A DNA stretch of 8,648 nucleotides, taken from assembly GCA_050743145.1 (NCBI GenBank), contig JBOGDU010000305.1:1-8648 (forward strand), written 5' to 3'. This document shows, piece after piece, positions 1-5,249 of the stretch (positions within the stretch are counted from its first letter, which is position 1; the number at the start of each line of letters is the position of its first letter). Position numbers and translations under genes: made by a program. Origin of the DNA: DASRTE01 sp050743145. Lineage in GTDB: Bacteria > Actinomycetota > Actinomycetes > Jiangellales > Jiangellaceae. The notes below the pieces were generated by a model, which was not told the origin of the DNA, did not search any database, and saw nothing but the letters and a program-made list of their open reading frames with translations.

Positions 1-1134
1 GCCCTCGTCGCCGTGATGGCCAGCGCCATCAACTACAACACCGTGTGGACGTCGATCTTCGAACCGATGGACACGTTCGGCTTCCTCCGCCGCTATGGCC
101 GGACGTCGCCGCTGGCCAAGCGGCACGACCAGCCCTACCACGTGATCGGCTCCGACCTGGCCGGCGTCGTGCTGCGCACCGGACCGGGCGTGCACGCCTG
201 GCAGCCCGGCGACGAGGTGGTCGCGCACTGCCTGTCGGTCGAGCTGGAGGCGCCGGACGGCCACAGCGACACCATGCTCGACCCGGAGCAGCGGATCTGG
301 GGCTTCGAGACCAACTTCGGCGGGCTCGCCGAGCTGGCCCTGGTCAAGTCCAACCAGCTGATGCCGAAGCCGGGTCACCTCACCTGGGAGGAGGCGGCCT
401 GCCCCGGCCTGGTCAACTCGACCGCCTACCGGCAGCTGGTCTCGCGCAACGGCGCCGGCATGAAGCTGGGCGACGTCGTGCTGATCTGGGGGGCGTCCGG
501 CGGCCTCGGTTCGTACGCCACGCAACTCGCCCTGGCCAGCGGCGCGACACCGGTCTGCGTCGTGTCGAGCCCGGAGAAGGCCGAGATCTGCCATCGGATG
601 GGCGCGGAACTCGTCATCGACCGGGCCGCGGACGGCTACCGGTTCTGGCGCGACGAACAAACCCAGGACCCGGCCGAGTGGAGACGGCTGGGCGTCCGCA
701 TCCGCGAGCTCACCGGCGGGGACGACCCCGACATCGTCTTCGAGCACCCCGGCCGGGAGACGTTCGGTGCCAGCGTCTACGTCGCCCGCAGGGGAGGCAC
801 CATCGTGACCTGCGCGTCGACGTCCGGCTACGTCCACGAGTTCGACAACCGGTACCTGTGGATGAACCTCAAACGCATCGTCGGATCCCACTTCGCCAAC
901 TACCGGGAGGCGTGGGAGGCCAACCGCCTCGTGGCGCGCGGCCGCATCCACCCGACGCTGTCGCGCACCTATCCGCTCGACCAGACCGGTCAGGCCACAT
1001 TCGACGTCCACCGCAATCGGCATCAGGGCAAAGTCGGAGTACTCTGCCTAGCGCCTGAGGAGGGGCTCGGCGTCCGGGACGGGGAGACACGGGTAACCCA
1101 CCTCGAAGCCATCAGCAGGTTCCGCAACGTGTGA
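1..1134 (+). CDS. ccr: Crotonyl-CoA carboxylase/reductase, 5' end outside the window
   Basis: This enzyme carries out NADPH-dependent reductive carboxylation of crotonyl-CoA to (2S)-ethylmalonyl-CoA, the key step of the ethylmalonyl-CoA pathway and a source of polyketide extender units. The frame is open from base 1; 377 residues are visible and about 68 N-terminal residues are missing compared with the roughly 445-residue family. The cofactor loop GASGGLGS is at visible residues 164-171. Using an offset of 68 to my recollection of the Kitasatospora setae enzyme, the four CO2-pocket residues all fall in place: Asn13 (N81), Phe102-Glu103 (F170-E171, in WGFETNFGG) and His297 (H365, in GSHFANY). 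This makes a carboxylating Ccr much more likely than a plain quinone or alcohol dehydrogenase. The C-terminus (APEEGLGVRD and ISRFRNV) is intact and typical. The next gene follows after 42 bp on the same strand and may share the transcript. Confidence 0.95.
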   Translation, partial: ALVAVMASAINYNTVWTSIFEPMDTFGFLRRYGRTSPLAKRHDQPYHVIGSDLAGVVLRTGPGVHAWQPGDEVVAHCLSVELEAPDGHSDTMLDPEQRIWGFETNFGGLAELALVKSNQLMPKPGHLTWEEAACPGLVNSTAYRQLVSRNGAGMKLGDVVLIWGASGGLGSYATQLALASGATPVCVVSSPEKAEICHRMGAELVIDRAADGYRFWRDEQTQDPAEWRRLGVRIRELTGGDDPDIVFEHPGRETFGASVYVARRGGTIVTCASTSGYVHEFDNRYLWMNLKRIVGSHFANYREAWEANRLVARGRIHPTLSRTYPLDQTGQATFDVHRNRHQGKVGVLCLAPEEGLGVRDGETRVTHLEAISRFRNV

Positions 1135-1166
1135 CCGTTCCTGTCAAAGGGGCGGCACCCCCTGAC

Positions 1167-1173
1167 GAGGGAG
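1167..1173 (+). promoter_or_regulatory. Ribosome binding site of the DivIVA-domain coiled-coil gene
   Basis: GAGGGAG lies just upstream of ATG at 1177; its GAGG core is six bases from the start codon. It fixes the start at 1177. The protein from there begins with a short tail before the conserved GF-x-x-V-x-R-G-F/Y-D block, as expected for this family. Confidence 0.75.
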
Positions 1174-1176
1174 ATC

Positions 1177-2490
1177 ATGGACGAGGCACGGGACACGATC
1201 ACGTTACGAGAGACGGCCGAGGACGGGCTGTCGATCTTCGATTCCAACCCCACCGGCGGGTTCACCCAGGTGATGCGCGGGTTCGACCGGGTCCAGGTCG
1301 AACAGCACGTCCGGCAGCTCGAGGCCGCCCTGGCCCAGCAACGCACCCGGACCAAGGAGCTCGACAAGCAGATCGTGCGGCTCCGCCAGGAGCTGGCCCA
1401 GGCCACCACGTCGCTGCGCGAGGTCGACCAGCCCTCCTACTCCGGGCTCGGCGCACGCATCGAGCATCTGCTCCGGCTGGCCGAGGAGCAGGCATCCGAG
1501 CTGGTCGGCCAGGCCGAGGCCGAGGCCCGCGAGGCCCGTACGGTGGCGCAGTCCGACGCCGCCGAGATGCGCGGCGCCGCCGAGCACGACGCCGAGGAGC
1601 TGCGGTCGTCGGCCAAGCGTCAGGCCGACGACGTCATCGCCGAGGCCAAGGCCGAGGCGAAAGCCGCCGCGTCGGCGGCCAGGCGTGAAGCGTCGGCACT
1701 GGTCGAGACAGCGCAACGCGAGGCCGCGACCGTCCACGCCGGTATCGAGCACGAGGCCGCCGAGAAGCGGGCGACGGCCGAGCGCGAGCTGACCCGCATC
1801 CGCACCGTCGCCGAGCGCGAGGTCACCGAGCTGCGGGCCACCGCCCGCCGTGAGGTCGAGGAGCTCCGCGGCACGGCGAAGCGCGACATCGAGCAGATGC
1901 GCGCCGAGGCGGAGGCCCGCCTCGAGGAGGTCCGCAGCCGGGCCGACAAGGAGCTCACCGAGCTCGAGCTCGCGCTCGCGGGCACGCGGGAACGGGCCGA
2001 ACGTGAGGACAGCGAACGGCACGAGGCCGCGGTCACCGAGACCCAGAAGCTGGTCACCGAGGCCGAGACGCGCGCCGCAGACGCAGACGCACGTGCCAAG
2101 TCCGCCCACGACCGCGCCGAGCAGGTCCGGCGCGAGGCCGACGAGCAGGCGAAGACCCTTGTCTCCGGTGCCCGCCGCAATGCAAGCCAGCTCGTGGCGG
2201 AGGCGAAGTCCCACGCCGAGATGCTCGTCGGGGAGGCCAAGTCCGAGGCCGGCCGGATCCAGACCACGGCGAAGCGCGAGGTCGCCGACCTGACCCGTCA
2301 GCGCGACAGCATCACCGGTCACCTCACCCAGCTGCGCAGCCTGCTCGGCGCGATGACGGTGCCCGGCGACAGCAACGGCCCCCCGCCCGCTGTCGAGGCC
2401 GGCACGAAGGCCGACGAAGACGACGTCATCGACGGTGAGGTCGTCGAGGACGCTCCGGCGGCCGAGGCACCTGCCGCTGCTCAGAAATGA
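1177..2490 (+). CDS. DivIVA-domain, FilP/Scy-like hendecad coiled-coil protein
   Basis: A predicted cytoplasmic filament-type scaffold protein of 437 residues. Residues 27-52 contain a DivIVA-like N-terminal module (GGFTQVMRGFDRVQVEQHV), the same type of head as in Streptomyces FilP and Scy, which organise the growing hyphal tip. A short coiled coil (about 40-80) and a break containing DQPSYSG (84-90) follow. Residues 100-264 then form 15 consecutive 11-residue repeats with no insertion, for example TVAEREVTELR and GTAKRDIEQMR. Residues 265-318 look heptad-like, and 319-373 give five more hendecads. The tail (395-437) is Pro/Ala-rich and acidic. I see no membrane segment or signal peptide. 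Codon 10 (1204-1206) is TTA, very rare at this GC content. The gene sits 42 bp after ccr, and its 3' end overlaps the convergent hydrolase by 10 bp. The family call is solid; equivalence to FilP itself is inference, since FilP is shorter (about 310 residues). Confidence 0.85.
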   Translation: MDEARDTITLRETAEDGLSIFDSNPTGGFTQVMRGFDRVQVEQHVRQLEAALAQQRTRTKELDKQIVRLRQELAQATTSLREVDQPSYSGLGARIEHLLRLAEEQASELVGQAEAEAREARTVAQSDAAEMRGAAEHDAEELRSSAKRQADDVIAEAKAEAKAAASAARREASALVETAQREAATVHAGIEHEAAEKRATAERELTRIRTVAEREVTELRATARREVEELRGTAKRDIEQMRAEAEARLEEVRSRADKELTELELALAGTRERAEREDSERHEAAVTETQKLVTEAETRAADADARAKSAHDRAEQVRREADEQAKTLVSGARRNASQLVAEAKSHAEMLVGEAKSEAGRIQTTAKREVADLTRQRDSITGHLTQLRSLLGAMTVPGDSNGPPPAVEAGTKADEDDVIDGEVVEDAPAAEAPAAAQK

Positions 2491-3257
2491 CGTAGCAGGT
2501 CTCGCAGGGCGCCGGTCACCGCGTCGGGGTTCTCCACCGCCGACAGGTGACCGGCGCGCGGGATCACGTGGACCGGCGCCGGCTGCGAGAAGGCCGCCGC
2601 CATGGCCAGCGCGTCGTCGTGGGTCGTGAGTGTGTCCTCCTCGCCCACGACGACGAACGCCGGCACCCGCGCTGCGGCAAGCGTGCCGAACGACTCCGGC
2701 CGGCCGGCCATGGCTCGCTGCGCCCACGCGACTCCGTCGGGCCGCGCGGCGTCGAGCCATCGCGTCACGGTCTCGACCACCTCCGGCCGCTCGCTCCGCG
2801 TGGTCCGACCGAGCAGGCCGTCGAGCATCGGCCGCAGCTCCTGGGAGCCGCTGTCGAGGACGGCAGACGCGATCCGCTCACGGTGGCCGCGGGCCGCCTC
2901 GTCGTCGGCACTCGCCTTGGTGTCCATGAGTACGACCGCGCCCACCCGTTCCGGGTGGCGGCGCAGCATCGCCATCGTCACGTATCCGCCCATCGACACG
3001 CCGGCCACGACGGCCGGGCCGAGCTCGAGGCGGCCGAGCAGCGCCGCCACGTCGTCGGCCATGGCGTCTATCGACGGCTCGTCCTCACCTGGACCGGGCG
3101 ACGCGCCGAAGCCGCGCAGGTCGGGAACGACGACGCGGGCCAGGTCGGCCAGCCCGGCGACCTGCGCCGCGAACATGGCCCGGAACAGCGGGAACGCGTG
3201 CAGCAGCACGACCGGCGCGCCGGTGCCGCTCTCCTCGTAGGCGAGATCGACCGGCAC
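2481..3257 (-). CDS. Alpha/beta-fold hydrolase (pimeloyl-ACP esterase-like superfamily)
   Basis: A 258-residue single-domain alpha/beta hydrolase, probably a cytoplasmic esterase or lactonase of unknown substrate. It has the oxyanion-side motif LLHAFPL (18-24, HAF in place of the usual HG), the PDLRGFGAS turn (45-53), the nucleophile elbow GVSMGGY with Ser88, a likely acid Asp208 in VVGEEDTLT, and His237 in RAGHLS, so the triad is complete. The start is GTG at 3257, three bases after the stop of the upstream hydrolase; GGAG at 3270-3267, inside the upstream gene, is nine bases away. It is therefore probably the last gene of a three-gene operon. Its stop lies inside the end of the convergent coiled-coil gene (10-bp overlap). 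Substrate cannot be read from the sequence. Confidence 0.88.
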   Translation of the reverse strand: MPVDLAYEESGTGAPVVLLHAFPLFRAMFAAQVAGLADLARVVVPDLRGFGASPGPGEDEPSIDAMADDVAALLGRLELGPAVVAGVSMGGYVTMAMLRRHPERVGAVVLMDTKASADDEAARGHRERIASAVLDSGSQELRPMLDGLLGRTTRSERPEVVETVTRWLDAARPDGVAWAQRAMAGRPESFGTLAAARVPAFVVVGEEDTLTTHDDALAMAAAFSQPAPVHVIPRAGHLSAVENPDAVTGALRDLLRHF

Positions 3258-3260
3258 GGT

Positions 3261-4058
3261 TCAGCGCTCCGGCGGCATCGGGACGTCGGCGAACGCGGCC
3301 ACGGTCCGGTCGGCGTACGCGCTGGTGTCGGCGGTCTCGACCGGACCCGGCCAGGTCGTCGGCAGCGGCGACCGGCCGGGAGCGACCCTGCTCACCACCT
3401 CGTCGAGCACGCGCTCGGCGTCGCCGACCCACAGGTGCTTCGCACCCTCGACGGCGACGATCTCGGCCTGGGGTACCTGGGCGAACCGTTCGCGCGCCTG
3501 CGGAGGACGCAGGTAGTCGTCCAGCTCGGGGACCAGCGCGACCAGGGGACGGCCGTCGGCGGCCCACGCGTCCAGGTCGTCGTCGATGCTGGTCCGTAAC
3601 GGTGGGGAGAGCAGGATCGCTCCCACCACGACCGGATCGAGGCCGTACCGCAGCGCGAGGTCCGAGCCGAACGACCAGGCGAGCAGCCATACCTGCGGCA
3701 GGTCGTGGTACTCGGCGTACTCGAGGGCAGCGGCGACGTCGAAGCGCTCGGCCTCTCCCCCGTCGAACTCACCCTGGCTGGTTCCCTGCAGGCTGCTGGT
3801 GCCCCGGGTGTTGAAGCGCAGCACAGCCAGGTCGGCCAGCGCGGGCAGCCGCCAGGCGGCCTTGCGGAACAGGTGGCTGTCCATCATGCCGCCGTGGGTC
3901 GGCAGCGGATGAAGGCAGACCAGCGTCGCGACGGGGTCGTTCTCTGCCGGGACTGCCAGCTCGCCCACGAGCTCCAGGGCGTCGGCCGTATGCAGAGTGA
4001 GCGGCTGGCGACGGGCCGGCAGGACGGTGTTGCCGCGGATGCGGGACTGCGTCGTCAT
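3261..4058 (-). CDS. Alpha/beta hydrolase of the COG2945 type
   Basis: A 265-residue hydrolase unlike its downstream neighbour. Diagnostic blocks are CLHPLPTHGGMMDSHLF (48-64), equivalent to the HPHP-x-x-GG-x-M-x-N/S signature of COG2945, and RFNTRGTSSLQG then SQGEFDGGEAERFD (81-107), equivalent to the family's NFRG...GEFD-x-G-x-GE-x-x-D block. The nucleophile elbow is AWSFGSD with Ser129, His208 lies in GAKHLW, and Asp180 or Asp181 (PELDDYLRP) is the likely acid. The substrate is unknown; members of this group are uncharacterised or weak esterases. The start is ATG at 4058, 21 bp after the stop of the upstream small protein. I see no clear Shine-Dalgarno sequence; a TAGGCT hexamer nine bases before the ATG could be a promoter giving a nearly leaderless message. 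Codon 154 (3599-3597) is TTA. Confidence 0.85.
   Translation of the reverse strand: MTTQSRIRGNTVLPARRQPLTLHTADALELVGELAVPAENDPVATLVCLHPLPTHGGMMDSHLFRKAAWRLPALADLAVLRFNTRGTSSLQGTSQGEFDGGEAERFDVAAALEYAEYHDLPQVWLLAWSFGSDLALRYGLDPVVVGAILLSPPLRTSIDDDLDAWAADGRPLVALVPELDDYLRPPQARERFAQVPQAEIVAVEGAKHLWVGDAERVLDEVVSRVAPGRSPLPTTWPGPVETADTSAYADRTVAAFADVPMPPER
3267..3270 (-). promoter_or_regulatory. Ribosome binding site inside the upstream gene, for the GTG-start hydrolase
   Basis: Read on the minus strand, CCGGAG precedes the TGA of the upstream hydrolase. The GGAG core is nine bases from GTG at 3257. It supports the GTG start and close coupling of the two hydrolase genes. Confidence 0.55.
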
Positions 4059-4079
4059 CGTGCGGCGAGCCTACGTGAG

Positions 4080-4358
4080 TCAGGAGCGGCGGCGGCGGTC
4101 GCGGGCCTGCCAGCAGGACCTGTGCCAGTGCCGTCGCTCCCCCACGCCGCCGCCGGAAAGGGACTCGCCCTCGACCGGCCAGACGACCAGGTGCGGCGTG
4201 GCCGCAGGGATGAGCTGGTCGCAGCCGGGGCACCGGTACGGCTTGGTGGCCGAGCTGCCGGTCAGCCGCCGCACCACCCAGTCGCCGTCGGGCCAGGCCT
4301 CGACCTCCTCGTGGGCGCCCACCGCCGGCTGGCGGCGTGCGGGACGGCGGCGGGACAT
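4080..4358 (-). CDS. Small Cys/His-rich protein (often labelled 'ATP/GTP-binding protein')
   Basis: A 92-residue basic protein of a type common in actinobacteria. Similar proteins carry the database name 'ATP/GTP-binding protein', but I see no P-loop or nucleotide motif here. What is visible is a Cys/His pattern: CPGC (Cys43, Cys46), His56, then HWHRSCW (His77, His79, Cys82), which suggests a zinc-binding treble-clef or LIM/PARP-like finger. Both ends are Arg-rich (SRRRPARRQ and RDRRRRS), consistent with nucleic-acid contact. A longer open frame exists upstream to 4496, but it runs through the divergent FmdB gene. ATG 4358 is preferred because it follows a GACAAT box by six bases, as in a leaderless promoter, and gives the typical length. 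It is probably the first gene of the leftward operon with the two hydrolases. Confidence 0.75.
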   Translation of the reverse strand: MSRRRPARRQPAVGAHEEVEAWPDGDWVVRRLTGSSATKPYRCPGCDQLIPAATPHLVVWPVEGESLSGGGVGERRHWHRSCWQARDRRRRS

Positions 4359-4372
4359 GCGTGCATTGTCCC
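4352..4372. promoter_or_regulatory. Inverted repeat over the start and -10 box of the small Cys/His gene
   Basis: GGGACA (4352-4357) and TGTCCC (4367-4372) are perfect inverted arms separated by nine bases, with a further ATGC/GCAT symmetry at 4357-4360 and 4363-4366. The element covers the ATG (4358-4356) and the GACAAT box (4370-4365) of the leftward gene, so a bound protein would block it. It may be an operator, but part of the symmetry comes from the -10 and start sequences themselves. Confidence 0.35.
4365..4370 (-). promoter_or_regulatory. Candidate leaderless -10 box for the leftward operon
   Basis: On the minus strand GACAAT is followed by six bases (GCACGC) and then ATG at 4358. Transcription from such a box would start at or next to the A of the ATG, giving a leaderless message, and no Shine-Dalgarno sequence is present. 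No good -35 hexamer is visible. Confidence 0.45.
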
Positions 4373-4382
4373 AGCCTCGGCC

Positions 4383-4388
4383 TATGCT
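4383..4388 (+). promoter_or_regulatory. Candidate leaderless -10 box for the FmdB-type gene
   Basis: TATGCT is followed by six bases (GAGCAC) and then ATG at 4395, the spacing of a leaderless actinobacterial promoter. No Shine-Dalgarno sequence precedes the ATG. A convincing -35 element is not visible; that region lies over the start of the divergent gene. Confidence 0.55.
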
Positions 4389-4394
4389 GAGCAC

Positions 4395-4616
4395 ATGCCG
4401 AGGTACGACTTCCGCTGCCGCGCCTGCGGCGCCACCTTCGAGGTGTCGCGGCCCATGGCCGACTCGTCCGAGCCCGCTCTGTGCCCGGTCGGCCATGACG
4501 ACACCGTCAAGCTGCTTTCCACCGTCGCCGTCACCGGACGGGCCTCGGCAGCGTCGGCGTCTCCTGCCTCGGGGTCGGGTGGCGGTTGCTGCGGCGGAGC
4601 CTGCGCCTGCAGCTGA
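4395..4616 (+). CDS. FmdB-family zinc-ribbon protein
   Basis: A 73-residue member of the FmdB / 'putative regulatory protein' family. The start MPRYDFRCRACGATFEVSR is the standard family opening: a Y-D/E-F-x-C-x-x-C knuckle with Cys8 and Cys11. The second half-site is CPVGH (Cys30, His34) where many relatives have CPxC. The Ala/Ser/Gly linker (50-64) leads to a Cys-rich end, GGGCCGGACACS, with Cys65, 66, 70 and 72. The function is not established; a metal-binding or regulatory role is inferred from the fold. The ATG at 4395 is the only start giving this opening. It is divergent from the small Cys/His protein across 36 bp and converges on the acetyltransferase with a six-base gap. Confidence 0.9.
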   Translation: MPRYDFRCRACGATFEVSRPMADSSEPALCPVGHDDTVKLLSTVAVTGRASAASASPASGSGGGCCGGACACS

Positions 4617-4622
4617 GGCCGG

Positions 4623-5249
4623 TCAGCGGGCCGCCGGGCGCACCAGGTGCACGGCACCGAGCGGCGCGAACCCGGCTGCGAGGAACGCCCGCAGGCTGGC
4701 GGCGTTGCCTGGTGCCACCGCGCCCAGCACCGGCTCGCCGGCCGCGACCAGCCCCAGCGCGTCGGCCACCAGGGCACGGCCGACGCCACGAGCCCGAGCA
4801 TCGGCCGGCACCTCCACGCCGATCTCGGCCAGACCGCCAATACCGGCTCCGAGAGTGACCATGCCTCGTTCGTCTCCGTGAACCACCACTTCGCCACGCA
4901 CCTGGCTTGCGTGGCGGGTTCTTCGGTGGTCGTCCAGGTCGTCGCGGCGCGGCGGGCCGCCGGTGCCGGTTGCCAGCGCCACGACCAGCACGTCGAGGCA
5001 GTCGCACCACCCGCCGGGGCCGGCCAGCCACGCCACGAAGCCGGGATCGAGAGCGGATCCGAATCCGTCCGGGTCCTGCGAGAGCACGTCGTCGGCCCGC
5101 AGGTCGGTCGCGACGTAGGCGCGCCCGGTGAGGGCCACGACGCCCTCGACGCCGGCCAGCCACGGGGGCACAACCTCGACCGTGCCGTCGGGCTCGGGGA
5201 ACCGTCCGTGCGCGGCGTCGGTGAGAACCCGGGCCAATACGTGCGTCAC
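4623..5249 (-). CDS. GNAT-family N-acetyltransferase
   Basis: A 208-residue protein with one GNAT domain in its C-terminal part. Motif A is LAEIGVEVPADARARGVGRAL (140-160), with the acetyl-CoA pyrophosphate loop R-A-R-G-V-G at 152-157. Motif B is NAASLRAFLAAGF (182-194), the usual N-x-x-S-x-R-x-x-x-x-x-GF. The first 120 residues are weakly defined: an N-terminal segment, VALTGRAYVATDLRADDVL (38-56), and a stretch around 74-92 that includes GGWCDCLDVLVVAL. This layout, in which the N-terminal part does not show its own acetyl-CoA loop, occurs in uncharacterised actinobacterial acetyltransferases; the substrate is unknown. The start is GTG at 5249, which overlaps the TGA of the dehydrogenase as GTGA, so the two are translationally coupled. 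No separate Shine-Dalgarno sequence is visible. Confidence 0.85.
   Translation of the reverse strand: MTHVLARVLTDAAHGRFPEPDGTVEVVPPWLAGVEGVVALTGRAYVATDLRADDVLSQDPDGFGSALDPGFVAWLAGPGGWCDCLDVLVVALATGTGGPPRRDDLDDHRRTRHASQVRGEVVVHGDERGMVTLGAGIGGLAEIGVEVPADARARGVGRALVADALGLVAAGEPVLGAVAPGNAASLRAFLAAGFAPLGAVHLVRPAAR

Noticed and set aside
1204..2760. 518-residue open frame antisense to the coiled-coil gene
   Set aside because: It is a Gly/Arg/Leu-rich shadow caused by the GAG/GCC codon bias of the repeat-rich plus-strand gene. It has no domain, and it runs through part of the hydrolase as well.
3085..3690. 201-residue minus-strand open frame across the two hydrolase genes
   Set aside because: It is in a different frame from both hydrolases, strongly Arg/Ala/Gly-rich, and has no catalytic motif. 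It is a frame shadow.
4359..4496. 46-residue N-terminal extension of the small Cys/His protein
   Set aside because: It would lie antisense within the FmdB gene, and the extension is Gly/Ala-rich. ATG 4358 gives the typical length and follows a -10-like box.
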